Origin: Aquiluna sp.
GTDB taxonomy: Bacteria; Actinomycetota; Actinomycetes; Actinomycetales; Microbacteriaceae
Assembly (NCBI GenBank): GCA_018402685.1
Contig: JAGYIJ010000001.1
Location: 1 to 64,000, forward strand
Direction: 5' to 3'
DNA: 64,000 nt
Shown here: in pieces, positions 18,384 to 28,419 of the stretch
Layout: every line of letters starts with the position of its first letter
Numbering within the stretch: the stretch's first letter is position 1
Program-made: the position numbers and the translations under genes
Notes under the pieces: model-generated
Databases searched by the model: none
Told to the model about the DNA's origin: nothing
The model's input: only the letters and a program-made list of their open reading frames with translations

Positions 18384-18578
18384 CTAGCGGCCGAGCTGCC
18401 TTTTCAGTTTCTTGAAATCTGCTGGCGATACAACCTGGTCCTGGTTCAGACGACGGGTGCGTCTGGATGACTTGTGCTCAAGGTTGTGTCGCATGTTGAT
18501 CTGCTGCTTCATCAGCTTGCCGGAGCCGGTAAAGCGGAATCGCTTCTTGGCGCCCGAGTGGGTCTTCATCTTCGGCAT
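18384..18578 (-). CDS. rpmI: 50S ribosomal protein L35
   Basis: [21 protein letters not shown]. Confidence 0.98.
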   Translation of the reverse strand: MPKMKTHSGAKKRFRFTGSGKLMKQQINMRHNLEHKSSRRTRRLNQDQVVSPADFKKLKRQLGR

Positions 18579-18587
18579 TAGCTCTCC

Positions 18588-19160
18588 TTAGTTCTCTTGT
18601 GCACTAGCAGACTTCTGCTGTGCCTTTTTGGCTTCGGCTCTGGCCTCAACCTTGTTCTTTACCGGACCTATCACCATGACCATGCTGCGGCCATCGATTG
18701 ATGGGTTCGACTCCACGGTTCCAAATTCGGTTACCTCTTCCGCCAATCGCCTAAGCAGTGTCACACCCATCTCTGGGCGAGACTGCTCGCGACCGCGGAA
18801 GACAACCATCACCTTCACCTTGTCGCCGACCTTCAGGAACTTGCGAACCTGGCCAACCTTGGTTTCGTAGTCGTGAGAGTCGATCTTTAGACCAAACCTC
18901 ACGGTCTTCAAAACAGTGTTTACCTGGTTCTTGCGAGCCTCGCGGACCTTTTGAGCGGCTTCATACTTGAACTTCCCAAAGTCCATGATCTTGCAGACTG
19001 GTGGGTTTGACCCTGGGGCCACTTCCACTAAATCGAGATCGGCTTCACGGGCCATTCTCAAAGCCTGTTCGATGTCTACGACTCCAACCTGTTCCCCTGT
19101 TGGGCCAACCAGGCGAACCTGGGCGACACGAATTCGCTCATTGATGCGAGGATCGCTAAT
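18588..19160 (-). CDS. infC: Translation initiation factor IF-3, probable ATT start
   Basis: [28 protein letters not shown]-like AAAGGAG five nt upstream of ATT at 19160-19158; the ORF track extends further upstream without homology-like sequence. Confidence 0.9.
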   Translation of the reverse strand: MSDPRINERIRVAQVRLVGPTGEQVGVVDIEQALRMAREADLDLVEVAPGSNPPVCKIMDFGKFKYEAAQKVREARKNQVNTVLKTVRFGLKIDSHDYETKVGQVRKFLKVGDKVKVMVVFRGREQSRPEMGVTLLRRLAEEVTEFGTVESNPSIDGRSMVMVIGPVKNKVEARAEAKKAQQKSASAQEN

Positions 19161-19341
19161 AACTGCTCCTTTAGATACCGGTTTTGGCCACGCGAACGCG
19201 CAGAAACAAATCAACTCTCTACCCAGACAACCTATTTTGAAGGCGGTTGTTAGGTGGGATCGCAATCCACTTCTGACTGGACAGTTATGCCCAGAGCCTC
19301 GGGTAGCCTAGCAGAGCTAAATCAAATTGAGAAGGACTATT

Positions 19342-19662
19342 TTGGACAACGAGCTCGCCCGCGACATCGCCGAAGTTCCAGCGGTTGAGGTTATTAACAC
19401 CACCGCCGTTCACCTAATGAGCGCGGCTGCCGTGCAGTGCGGCCTGAGCGAGGATGCTCCCGCAGACCTAGATGAGGCAAGAAAACTCATCACCGCGCTA
19501 GCCGGCCTTGTCACAGCGGCAGCGCCCGAAATCGGAGATCACCACGCCAGGCCACTCAAAGATGGATTGCGCTCACTGCAGTTGGCCTTCCGAGAGGCCT
19601 CAACCATCAAGGACCCTCCGGGCAAGGGCCCGGGAGAAAAATACACCGGACCGGTTAATTAG
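19342..19662 (+). CDS. DUF1844 family protein
   Basis: Small acidic protein divergent from infC, as commonly seen in actinobacteria; probable TTG start after AGAAGGA. Confidence 0.75.
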   Translation: MDNELARDIAEVPAVEVINTTAVHLMSAAAVQCGLSEDAPADLDEARKLITALAGLVTAAAPEIGDHHARPLKDGLRSLQLAFREASTIKDPPGKGPGEKYTGPVN

Positions 19663-20401
19663 TTACGACTATTTTCAAACCGAACGAATCGACCAGCTCC
19701 ATAAACTCCGGAACCTGGATGTCTTTGGCTAACTGCGTCAAAATATCTTTCAGCACCTCGGGAGTTAGCCCAGGCTTGAAACCCAACTGAATCGTGAGCT
19801 CTGCTGCCGCAAGGTTTGATTCCGGGTCCCCATCAAAGAGATCAACACTTGCAATCATCAGGTGCTTCTTGGTTGCCAAGAGCAACTTCTCACGAACCAG
19901 CGGTGAGGTGTGGGGCGGCTCCCACTCAAGCCCCTGGGCGATAGCAGCAAGCTGGGGCCTGCGCAGAACGATTGCATTAGATGCGGGGTTCAAGACAACT
20001 CGGTTGTGACCCTCAGAGGCCGCTGCCAGACAGACCTTCTCGGCCAAAACCGGAACCGGTCTGGCATCAGGATTCCATGCGGTTAGCTCACTAACGGAGG
20101 TGAAGGCCGGAATCGCACTTTGACCATCTGGGGTGGCAACGGCAACAATCGCCAAATCAGCCGACTTCTCAACCATCAGGCCATTGGGGCCGATCTCCCC
20201 TTCTCCCAGCTCGGCAACCAGGGGAATCAAGAGCCTCGTGCCGTGAAGCGCCTGAGTGAGATGAGCCTTGGAAACTGGCTTATCCGCAAGAACTGGAATC
20301 AGCGCTTCTGGAGTCTCTCCATTATCAGCCGCGAAGCTGTTGGATTCGAAGCTGCGCCCCTCCCATGGAACTCCGGCGGAATCCGAAAACTTGTCGTGCA
20401 C
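19655..20401 (-). CDS. SseB family protein
   Basis: SseB-like pattern LLIPLVAELGEG...KSADLAIVAVATPDGQSAIPAFTSVSEL. Confidence 0.75.
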   Translation of the reverse strand: MHDKFSDSAGVPWEGRSFESNSFAADNGETPEALIPVLADKPVSKAHLTQALHGTRLLIPLVAELGEGEIGPNGLMVEKSADLAIVAVATPDGQSAIPAFTSVSELTAWNPDARPVPVLAEKVCLAAASEGHNRVVLNPASNAIVLRRPQLAAIAQGLEWEPPHTSPLVREKLLLATKKHLMIASVDLFDGDPESNLAAAELTIQLGFKPGLTPEVLKDILTQLAKDIQVPEFMELVDSFGLKIVVTN

Positions 20402-21125
20402 TAGTAGCCCGCCACCTCGAGTGCCTGCTCCAGGGTGAAGCGGCCTGCGTATAGCGATTTACCCAAAATTGCACCCTCTAAGCCAAGCGGAACCAACTCT
20501 CTCAAGGCCGCGATGTCATCCAGAGTCGCAATCCCCCGGATGCGACAACTGGTCTTGAGGTTTTATCCATTACCGATTTCAACAACTCGAGATTGGGTCC
20601 CCTTAGGGTGCCGTCCTTGGTGACATCGGTCACTACATAACGCGCGCAACCGGCTTCATCCAGACGAGCGAGCACCTCGAAAAGGTCGCCACCCTCCTTG
20701 GTCCAGCCACGAGCTGCCAGTGTCGTCCCGCGAACATCCAGACCAACCGCTATTCGATCGCCGTATCTCTCAATAGCACCTGCCGTCCAATCCGGGTCCT
20801 CGAGCGCGGCAGTGCCGAGGTTGACCCTCTTTGCGCCCAATTGGATCGCGTGCTCTAAAGATGCATCGTCACGAATACCGCCGGATAGCTCGATCTTGAC
20901 CTCGCCGGATTGCGCAACAACCTCGGCAATGACCTCACGGTTGTGACCTCTTCCAAAGGCTGCATCCAGGTCAACCAGGTGAATCCATTCGGCCCCAGCA
21001 TCAATCCAAGCCTTGGAAGCTTCAAGTGGGTGACCGAAGTCCTCCTCCGAGCCCGCCTCTCCCTGAGTGAGGCGCACCGCCTTGCCACTCGCAACATCAA
21101 CTGCGGGCAAAAGTTCAAGCTTCAA
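20401..21125 (-). pseudogene. hisA: HisA/PriA isomerase, frameshifted near its C-terminus (about 20533-20537)
   Basis: [18 protein letters not shown]...ELSGGIRDD; frame lost in the GGGGG run at VASGG; the remainder is in frame to a TAG at 20401-20403. Confidence 0.88.
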
Positions 21126-21133
21126 TTTCTCTC

Positions 21134-21763
21134 CTAAAGTCCCTTGATCCAGTTTTCCAAAAGCTTCAAGCCAGCCGCCCCTGACTTTTCGGGGTGAAAC
21201 TGCGTAGCGCTCAGCGGTCCGTTTTCAACCGCCGCAATAAATCTCTCCCCGTGCTCGGCCCATGCAATAGCGGCTGGCTGAAATGGCGGACGAATATCCA
21301 ACTGCCACCTCTTTGCCGCATAGGAGTGAACAAAGTAAAACCGCTCATTTTCTAGCGATTCAAACAGCCTCGAGGAGGAATCCGCCGAGACCTCGCTCCA
21401 GCCCATGTGAGGCAAGGTTGGGGCGTTTAGCTTCTCGACCACTCCAGGCCACTGTCCGAAGCCTTCGGTTTCGACTCCGTGCTCCACACCGTTTTCAAAC
21501 ATGACCTGCATCCCGACGCAAATTCCAAGCACTGGTCGCTGAGCGGTTAGTCGTTGATCGATAAGACCCGCGGCATTTTTTGCGTTCAGCTTCTCCATCA
21601 CCGTCGCGAATGCTCCGACTCCGGGCAGCACCATGCCGCTGGCGTTTAGCAAGGTCTTACGATCTGCAGTCAGCTCAACCTCAGCACCTGCTTTTTCCAA
21701 AGCGCGACAAGCAGAGTGAACATTTCCGCTGCCGTAGTCAAGAACCGCGACCGTTTTGGTCAA
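21134..21763 (-). CDS. hisH: Imidazole glycerol phosphate synthase subunit HisH
   Basis: [36 protein letters not shown]. Confidence 0.96.
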   Translation of the reverse strand: MTKTVAVLDYGSGNVHSACRALEKAGAEVELTADRKTLLNASGMVLPGVGAFATVMEKLNAKNAAGLIDQRLTAQRPVLGICVGMQVMFENGVEHGVETEGFGQWPGVVEKLNAPTLPHMGWSEVSADSSSRLFESLENERFYFVHSYAAKRWQLDIRPPFQPAAIAWAEHGERFIAAVENGPLSATQFHPEKSGAAGLKLLENWIKGL

Positions 21764-22360
21764 AGGCTGCCCTTGGTGGAGGGAATGCCACTGACGCGAG
21801 AATCAAGCTCAACGGCCTTGCGCATCGCCCTGGCAACGGCCTTGAACTCTGCCTCGGCAATGTGGTGAGCGTCCCTGCCGTCCAAGAACATTCACGTGCA
21901 TCGTGATGCCTGCGTTGAAGGCGATTGCCTCAAACACGTGGCGGACCATGGAACCGGTGAAGTGACCGCCAATCAGGTGGTATTCAAAACCCTGCGGCTC
22001 TCCGGAGTGAACCAGAAACGGCCTGCCCGAAACATCAACGACTGCTCGCACCAAAGCCTCATCTAACGGCACGGTTGCATCTCCATAGCGAGCAATTCCA
22101 GACTTGTCTCCAAGCGCCTGAGCAAGAGCCTGGCCCAAAACGATTGCCACGTCTTCAACGGTGTGGTGAACATCAATCTCGGTATCACCGCTGGCCTTGA
22201 CGTCAAGATCAATCAGCGAGTGCTTTGAAAAAGCGGTGAGCATGTGGTCATAAAACGGCACGCTGGTTGAAATGTTGGACTTGCCTGAACCGTCAAGATT
22301 CAAAGAAAGCTCAACGCTGGACTCGCTGGTCTTTCGACTTAGCTTTGCTGTGCGACTCAA
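21760..22360 (-). pseudogene. hisB: Imidazoleglycerol-phosphate dehydratase, frameshifted near 21882
   Basis: [15 protein letters not shown] and VPFYDHML motifs; the C-terminal [27 protein letters not shown] is in another frame, restored by removing one base. Confidence 0.9.
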
Positions 22361-22393
22361 AAGATTGCCTTTAATTTGGGGACTCGCCCAAGT

Positions 22394-23464
22394 TTAGTCA
22401 AGCAACAAGCCAAGTTCAGCAATCAATTTTGTGGTCTCTGGCTCAGTACCCGCAGTGATTCGCAATGAGTTAGCTATGCCTACGTTGCGAATCAGGACTC
22501 CTCGCTCCAGCAGTTTTTCGAAGATCCTCTCTGGATCTTTGATCCCAGAAACCAAAACGAAGTTTGCGTCACTTGGTTGAACAGTGAGCCCGAAATCGAC
22601 CGCGGCAGCAATAATCCTGTCCCTTTGAATCTTTATCTGATCGACATTTGCCAATAGTTCTTTGGCGTGCTCAATGGCGGCTAGTGCAGCTGCCTGAGTC
22701 AAGGAGGACAGGTGATATGGCAACCGGACGATTCTCATCGCATCGATTACTGATGGATCACTTGCCATGTATCCAAGGCGAGCACCGGCAAAGGCAAAAG
22801 CCTTGCTCATAGTTCTACTCACCACTAACCGCTGCCTCGTGGGCAACAGCGAAATTGCGCTTTCTTGAGAGGAGAACTCCTGATAGGCCTCATCGACTAG
22901 CAGCATGCCATCGAATGCGCCATAGGCTGCGGCGATTGCCTCAAGAGTTATTGAGTTGCCCGTTGGGTTATTAGGCGTGCAGAGGATGACTATGTCGGGT
23001 TTTTCTCTTTGAATCTCCGCGACCAAGTATTCAGGGCTTAGCTCATAGCTAGCCTCGCGAGGCAGCTCCGAGTAGTTGGTCAGAGTGCCCCTGGCAATAT
23101 TCGGATACATCGAATAGGTCGGTCCAAAACTCAGCGCCTTACGCTCCGGACCGCCAAATGCAGTGAAGAACTGCTGAAGAATCTCATTGGACCCATTTGC
23201 AGCCCAGATTTGTTCCGAGGTGAGCCCTTGTCCCAGGTATTGAGCAAGTGCGCTTCGCAAACCTAGGAATTCCCGGTCTGGGTACCTGTTCAGTCCGATA
23301 GTGGCCTGAGCTACCTTCTCGACGATAGAGATTGCGACACTCTCTGGAATTCCAAAGGTGTTTTCGTTCACGTTTAGTTGAACTGAGACATCCAACTGAG
23401 GGGCGCCGTAGGGCTCTAGACCACGGAGGTCTGAGCGAATTGGAAGATTATCGAGACTTGACAC
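22394..23464 (-). CDS. hisC: Histidinol-phosphate aminotransferase
   Basis: Class I/II aminotransferase motifs NNPTGN, DEAYQEF, SRTMSKAFAFAGARLGY. Confidence 0.94.
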   Translation of the reverse strand: MSSLDNLPIRSDLRGLEPYGAPQLDVSVQLNVNENTFGIPESVAISIVEKVAQATIGLNRYPDREFLGLRSALAQYLGQGLTSEQIWAANGSNEILQQFFTAFGGPERKALSFGPTYSMYPNIARGTLTNYSELPREASYELSPEYLVAEIQREKPDIVILCTPNNPTGNSITLEAIAAAYGAFDGMLLVDEAYQEFSSQESAISLLPTRQRLVVSRTMSKAFAFAGARLGYMASDPSVIDAMRIVRLPYHLSSLTQAAALAAIEHAKELLANVDQIKIQRDRIIAAAVDFGLTVQPSDANFVLVSGIKDPERIFEKLLERGVLIRNVGIANSLRITAGTEPETTKLIAELGLLLD

Positions 23465-23470
23465 ACGCCA

Positions 23471-23476
23471 AGACTA
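23471..23476 (-). promoter_or_regulatory. Putative -10 box of leaderless hisC
   Basis: TAGTCT followed by 6 nt then GTG start. Confidence 0.45.
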
Positions 23477-23489
23477 CAGATTGTGGGAA

Positions 23490-23783
23490 CTAGGGAAGGG
23501 CAATCTGTTGACCTGGAGTCAGGTCTACAGTGCTTAGAGCATTGAGCATTACAACTTCGGCAATCCAGTCGCGAGGGTCGGAACCCGCTGCGTGCTCTGC
23601 GGCTAGATCCCAAAGCGAATCACCCTGCTGAACGGTTACGAATTGCAATTCAACCGGTCCGGCGTTGCCGGCGACCGATCCGGAGATGGAAGAGAGAGCG
23701 AAGCCCAGCGCCACTGCGACAATGACCGCGGCACGAGCCAGGCGCCCTGGGTTTTGTAGCTTGTAGTTACCGATTGCAAACAT
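23490..23783 (-). CDS. Small membrane-anchored LysM-domain protein divergent from lexA
   Basis: N-terminal hydrophobic segment followed by LysM (VTVQQGDSLWDLAAEHAAG...LTPGQQIALP); SD AAGGGAACC. Confidence 0.85.
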   Translation of the reverse strand: MFAIGNYKLQNPGRLARAAVIVAVALGFALSSISGSVAGNAGPVELQFVTVQQGDSLWDLAAEHAAGSDPRDWIAEVVMLNALSTVDLTPGQQIALP

Positions 23784-23813
23784 CTCGGTTCCCTTCCGTT
23801 CGATTCTTTGTTT

Positions 23814-23827
23814 CGAACACTTGTTCT
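23814..23827. promoter_or_regulatory. LexA (SOS) box
   Basis: CGAACACTTGTTCT matches the Gram-positive LexA consensus GAAC-N4-GTTC, between the LysM gene and lexA. Confidence 0.75.
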
Positions 23828-23898
23828 AATTTTAGGCAAAAAAGCAAATTATGCAAGCTTGTTCGCATCTTTTTTCTGTTTTTTACGAAAATGTGTTT

Positions 23899-23916
23899 GG
23901 TTTTAGAACTAAAACC
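23899..23916. promoter_or_regulatory. Inverted repeat in the lexA upstream region
   Basis: GGTTTTAG-AA-CTAAAACC, 8-bp perfect arms, not a GAAC-N4-GTTC box. Confidence 0.5.
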
Positions 23917-23975
23917 GAATACTCTTTCGATACAAGAAGTAAATGTCATGCCACCGACATTTTTAGGAAGGGACC

Positions 23976-24596
23976 ATGGAATACACGGAACTAACCACTG
24001 TTCAGCAGCGGATTCTTGATGTCATCAAAGACTCCATGACCAATCGAAACTACGCGCCTTCGATGCGCGAAATCGGAGAGGCAGTCGGGCTTTCCTCGAC
24101 TGCCAGCGTTTCCCACCAGCTAAACAAGCTCGAGTTGCTTGGCTTTATCAGCAGAGACCCAAGACGTCCAAGGACTATTGACCTCTTGGGCGAAGCTCCC
24201 GCAGCTGAGATATTTAATCCCGATGCGGCAATGGTTCCCCTGGTTGGAAGAATCGCCGCCGGTGGTCCAATCACCGCTGAGCAGAATGTCGAAGACGTCT
24301 TCGCACTTCCAAGGCAACTGGTGGGACAGGGTGACCTGTTCCTTTTGAAAGTCGTTGGCGAGTCGATGATTGATGCGGCAATCTGCGATGGCGACTGGGT
24401 AGTCGTAAGACAACAGCAGACTGCAGAGAACGGCGACATAGTCGCGGCACTTTTGGAGGATGAGGCCACAGTCAAGACTTTCAAGCAACGCGATGGCCAC
24501 ACTTGGCTACTGCCGAGAAACTCGGCTTTTGAACCAATCCTTGGTGATCACGCGGTCATACTCGGGAAAGTTGTTGCCGTCCTCAGGACTGTTTAA
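23976..24596 (+). CDS. lexA: LexA repressor
   Basis: Winged helix ([24 protein letters not shown]), Ala-Gly cleavage site region, [15 protein letters not shown] catalytic Ser. Confidence 0.97.
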   Translation: MEYTELTTVQQRILDVIKDSMTNRNYAPSMREIGEAVGLSSTASVSHQLNKLELLGFISRDPRRPRTIDLLGEAPAAEIFNPDAAMVPLVGRIAAGGPITAEQNVEDVFALPRQLVGQGDLFLLKVVGESMIDAAICDGDWVVVRQQQTAENGDIVAALLEDEATVKTFKQRDGHTWLLPRNSAFEPILGDHAVILGKVVAVLRTV

Positions 24597-26013
24597 TCTT
24601 TCCAAGCTCCGCAGCTAACTCATGATTAACCAGCGCAACCAGTTTTGTGCCCTGCTCGACATACTCAAGCTCTAGCACTCTGCCCGATAGGTGAACCCTA
24701 GAAACCAAATCTCCTCGGTCGTAAGGGATTACCCCTTCGAACTTCTCATCAGGCTTTGGGAGCCTTTCGGCTATTGCCTGTTCAAGTTCCTGAATCCCTT
24801 TGCCGTCTCTAGCAGAGACCAGCAAGGCGCCGGGGACAAGACCGCGCAGCCTAACCTCGGTATCAGAATCGACCAGGTCCGCCTTGTTGAAGACAATAAG
24901 CTCCTCAACATTGCTCGCCTCGACCTGAGCGACAACCTCCCGAACAGTTTGGATTTGACCCAGTGGGTCGGGGTCAGTGGCATCAACGACGTGGACAATC
25001 AGATCGGACCCTGCAATCTCCTCTAGCGTTGAGCGAAACGCCTCAACTAGCTGGTGAGGTAGGGAACGAACAAAGCCAACGGTGTCAGCAAGGGTGTAGT
25101 CACGACCATCTGGCGTCTGGTGTTTGCGAATAGTCGGATCCAGGGTTGCAAACAATGCGTTTTCGACCAAGACACCGGCTTTTGTCAGGCGATTTAGGAG
25201 AGATGACTTCCCAGCGTTGGTGTAACCAGCGATTGCCACCTGTGGCACTCCAGCGCTATCGCGCTTGGAGCGCTTAGTGTCTCGGCTGGACTTCATTTCC
25301 TTTATCTCGCGACGAAGCTTCGCCATGCGAGTGTTGATGCGACGCCTATCAAGCTCAATTTTGGTTTCACCAGGACCACGAGACCCAATACCCTGACCAC
25401 CGGCAGCCTGACCACCGGCTTGCCGGGACATCGATTCACCCCAACCGCGCAACCTAGGGAGAAGGTATTCGAGCTGTGCGAGCTCGACCTGAGCCTTACC
25501 CTCTTTGCTCTTAGCGTGCTGGGCAAAGATGTCCAAAATGATTGCGGTTCGGTCAATCACCTTGACCTTGACTATGTCCTCAAGGGTTCTTCGCTGCGAT
25601 GGAGCCAGCTCGGCATTCGCAATCACGGTGTCTGCACCGAGTGACTTCACAAGATCTCGAAGCTCGTTCGCCTTACCTTTGCCCAAATAGCTGGCAGGAT
25701 CAGGCATAGCTCTTCGCTGCAGCACCCCGTCTAGCACTTGAGCACCAGCAGTCTCTGCTAGAGCCGCGAGCTCCCTGAGGGAGTTCTCTGCCTGAGTCAG
25801 AGTCCCGGAACCCCAGACTCCAATTAGAACGACCTTTTCTAGTCGCAGTTGGCGATACTCAACCTCGGTAATGTCCTCGAGTTCGGTTGATAAACCGGCC
25901 ACCCTCCGAAGCGAGGCACGTTCCTCAAGATCCAGTTGGTCGCCATCGAATTCGGAAATGGGAGCTGCTGCACCTCGTCTTAGGATGCGGTCAATTGCGG
26001 ATTCTGAATTCAT
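24583..26013 (-). CDS. hflX: GTPase HflX
   Basis: [52 protein letters not shown]. Confidence 0.96.
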   Translation of the reverse strand: MNSESAIDRILRRGAAAPISEFDGDQLDLEERASLRRVAGLSTELEDITEVEYRQLRLEKVVLIGVWGSGTLTQAENSLRELAALAETAGAQVLDGVLQRRAMPDPASYLGKGKANELRDLVKSLGADTVIANAELAPSQRRTLEDIVKVKVIDRTAIILDIFAQHAKSKEGKAQVELAQLEYLLPRLRGWGESMSRQAGGQAAGGQGIGSRGPGETKIELDRRRINTRMAKLRREIKEMKSSRDTKRSKRDSAGVPQVAIAGYTNAGKSSLLNRLTKAGVLVENALFATLDPTIRKHQTPDGRDYTLADTVGFVRSLPHQLVEAFRSTLEEIAGSDLIVHVVDATDPDPLGQIQTVREVVAQVEASNVEELIVFNKADLVDSDTEVRLRGLVPGALLVSARDGKGIQELEQAIAERLPKPDEKFEGVIPYDRGDLVSRVHLSGRVLELEYVEQGTKLVALVNHELAAELGKIKQS

Positions 26014-26037
26014 TGCATATAAACCCTAGGCCTGTAA

Positions 26038-26043
26038 TAGGTT
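26038..26043 (+). promoter_or_regulatory. Putative -10 box of the leaderless methyltransferase gene
   Basis: TAGGTT followed by 6 nt then ATG. Confidence 0.4.
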
Positions 26044-26049
26044 TGTCTG

Positions 26050-26673
26050 ATGGTTGAAGAGCACTATTTCAGCTCGGACCCTGCCGCTCCAAAGAAAACC
26101 GTCAGCATTGCGATGCAGGTTGGCGGAAAACAACTCGAGCTAGAGGCGGCATCGGGGACGTTTAGCTCCGGCAGATTGGATGCCGGAACAGCTGTCTTAC
26201 TGAAGCATGATGACCACTTTCCCAAAGACGGGAACGTGTTGGATATCGGCTGTGGCTGGGGTCCCATTGGGCTGTCCATCGCATCGCTCCAGAAAAATTC
26301 AACGGTTTACGGCATCGACATAAACCAAAGAAGCATCGAGCAGTCAAATCTCAACTCGAAATCTTTGGGGCTAAAAAATTTCACAGCCATGCACTCCAGA
26401 GATCTCCCCGAAGACTTGCGCTTCAGCGCAATATGGTCGAACCCCCCGATCCGAGTTGGAAAGAAGATCCTTCACGAACTAATGGAAAGCTTCATCCCTC
26501 GGCTTGAACCGGGTGGGAGAGCAATGCTGGTGGTGCAGAAAAATTTAGGAGCCGACTCTTTTCAACGCTGGCTCAGTAATAGATTTCCAGAGGCTGAGGT
26601 AAGCCGAGTTGGAACCGATAAGGGTTATCGAGTAATTTCCCTTGTCAGTCCCCCCAGTTACCTGAAAAAGTAA
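26050..26673 (+). CDS. RsmC-like class I SAM-dependent methyltransferase
   Basis: VLDIGCGWGPIGLSIA, SNPPIRVGK motifs. Confidence 0.88.
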   Translation: MVEEHYFSSDPAAPKKTVSIAMQVGGKQLELEAASGTFSSGRLDAGTAVLLKHDDHFPKDGNVLDIGCGWGPIGLSIASLQKNSTVYGIDINQRSIEQSNLNSKSLGLKNFTAMHSRDLPEDLRFSAIWSNPPIRVGKKILHELMESFIPRLEPGGRAMLVVQKNLGADSFQRWLSNRFPEAEVSRVGTDKGYRVISLVSPPSYLKK

Positions 26674-27514
26674 GCTCCGCCGGTCCGCTAATCGAAACGT
26701 GTTCGCCATCCTCGGTTGGGAACATCCTCACGGCGACATCACCACCAGGAACCGAAACCTTCCAATAGTTCTGCTCACCGCCGGCATAGTGCCGGATGGC
26801 GATCGCAGCAGCAGCAATACCCGTGCCGCAACTCATGGTCTCCCCCACACCGCGCTCATGGACCCGCATGGTAAGACCAGCCACTCCCTCCCTAATCAAG
26901 GGCTCATCCAAGACAACAAACTCAACGTTGGCCCCATCCTCTGGCTCTGGTTCGAGCTGTGGTGGACGGGTGAGATCTAGCTCTTCAAGCTCTGCAACAT
27001 CGGCAAGCGCAACAACTCGATGAGGGTTGCCAAGGCTGACCTCTAGGGCAGGCCTCGGCACTCCCAACCCGCGGACTTTTACCAAGCTCTCATCATCCCC
27101 GACCTTGAACAACCCCAAATCGACGGCAAAGCCAGTCTGGGTTGCCGTGAGATCCATAATTCCATTGCGAGTTGCAATCGGTAGCGTGCTGCCCGAACTG
27201 AGCTCTGCAAGGCCGTTGTCCAGCAAAAACCTGGCCATTACCCTGATGCCGTTGCCGCACATCTCAGCGTTGGAACCATCTGCATTTCGGTAATCCATGA
27301 ACCACGAAGCCGCCGGCTCTTGCTCTAACAGCTCGGAAACCTCCGGGCTTTTTTCTGTTGGCGTCACTCGAATCAGGCCATCTGCACCAATACCAAAGTG
27401 CCGATCACACATCTCGGCAACTTGCTCGGCTGAAATATCTATTTGGCCGTGTTCATCGAGAATAAGAATGAAGTCGTTGCCGGTTCCCTGACCCTTGGTA
27501 AAAGCTAAGCTCAT
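26645..27514 (-). CDS. dapF: Diaminopimelate epimerase
   Basis: GTGNDFILILD, NADGSNAEMCGNGIRVMARF, SCGTGIAAAA. Confidence 0.96.
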   Translation of the reverse strand: MSLAFTKGQGTGNDFILILDEHGQIDISAEQVAEMCDRHFGIGADGLIRVTPTEKSPEVSELLEQEPAASWFMDYRNADGSNAEMCGNGIRVMARFLLDNGLAELSSGSTLPIATRNGIMDLTATQTGFAVDLGLFKVGDDESLVKVRGLGVPRPALEVSLGNPHRVVALADVAELEELDLTRPPQLEPEPEDGANVEFVVLDEPLIREGVAGLTMRVHERGVGETMSCGTGIAAAAIAIRHYAGGEQNYWKVSVPGGDVAVRMFPTEDGEHVSISGPAELTFSGNWGD

Positions 27515-28419
27515 CGACCCAGCCTAATTTGCTCAATTGCCTGATTCTCTAGGTTTGCGGAAGAATCCAGCCACTGGATTCTGGAATCCCTTCTAAACCA
27601 GGACATTTGTCTTCTGGCATAGCGGTTTGTGAGGGTAATGGTTTGCTCGATAGCCTCTTCTTCACTCAACTCACCCGCAAGCTGGGAGGCGGCCTGAGCG
27701 TAGCCAATGGCAACCGCAGCGGTTCTAGAAAGAGTCAGCCCTGACTGCTGCAGACCCCGCACCTCGTCAAGCAGTCCGGATTCCCACATAGCTAGGACTC
27801 TGTCCCTGATGCGCTGTTTCAAAATGTCCCTGTCGACCTCGATGCCAAGCTGCAATGTGGGGATCAAATACCTAGGCTCTGGGAGCGAGGACTTGTAGGG
27901 GTCGCCGGTGAGCTCTATTACCTCAAGAGCTCTGATGACCCTGCGAACGTTTTGTGCTGGGATTCGACTGGCGCTTGCAGGATCTAGTTCACCAAGTCTT
28001 TCATGCATGGACAACGCGCCAATTTCGTCAGCCTCTGACTCCAGGCGCTCCCTAACCCCCTCATCGGTGGGCGCAAAATCCATTTCATCTAGAGCTGCTG
28101 CGACATAGAACATGCTGCCGCCGACCAAAACTGGCTGATTACCCCGCTGAAGCACCTCGGAAATCTTTTGGTGCGCGAGCTTGGCATATTCGACCGCGGT
28201 TAGGTCCTGATCTGGCGAAACTACGTCTATCAGATGATGTGGCACGCCTTCGCGCTCATCAAGAGTGAGCTTCGCAGTGCCGATGTCCATGCCCCGGTAG
28301 AGCTGCATGGCATCGGCATTTATGATTTCGACGTTTCCCAGAGATTTTGCAATCGCTATTCCTAGCGAGGACTTACCCGAGGCAGTAGGGCCAACTACCG
28401 CGAGGACACTAAAGGGCAC
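27511..28419 (-). CDS. miaA: tRNA dimethylallyltransferase (probable GTG start at 28419)
   Basis: [36 protein letters not shown]. Confidence 0.94.
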   Translation of the reverse strand: MPFSVLAVVGPTASGKSSLGIAIAKSLGNVEIINADAMQLYRGMDIGTAKLTLDEREGVPHHLIDVVSPDQDLTAVEYAKLAHQKISEVLQRGNQPVLVGGSMFYVAAALDEMDFAPTDEGVRERLESEADEIGALSMHERLGELDPASASRIPAQNVRRVIRALEVIELTGDPYKSSLPEPRYLIPTLQLGIEVDRDILKQRIRDRVLAMWESGLLDEVRGLQQSGLTLSRTAAVAIGYAQAASQLAGELSEEEAIEQTITLTNRYARRQMSWFRRDSRIQWLDSSANLENQAIEQIRLGR

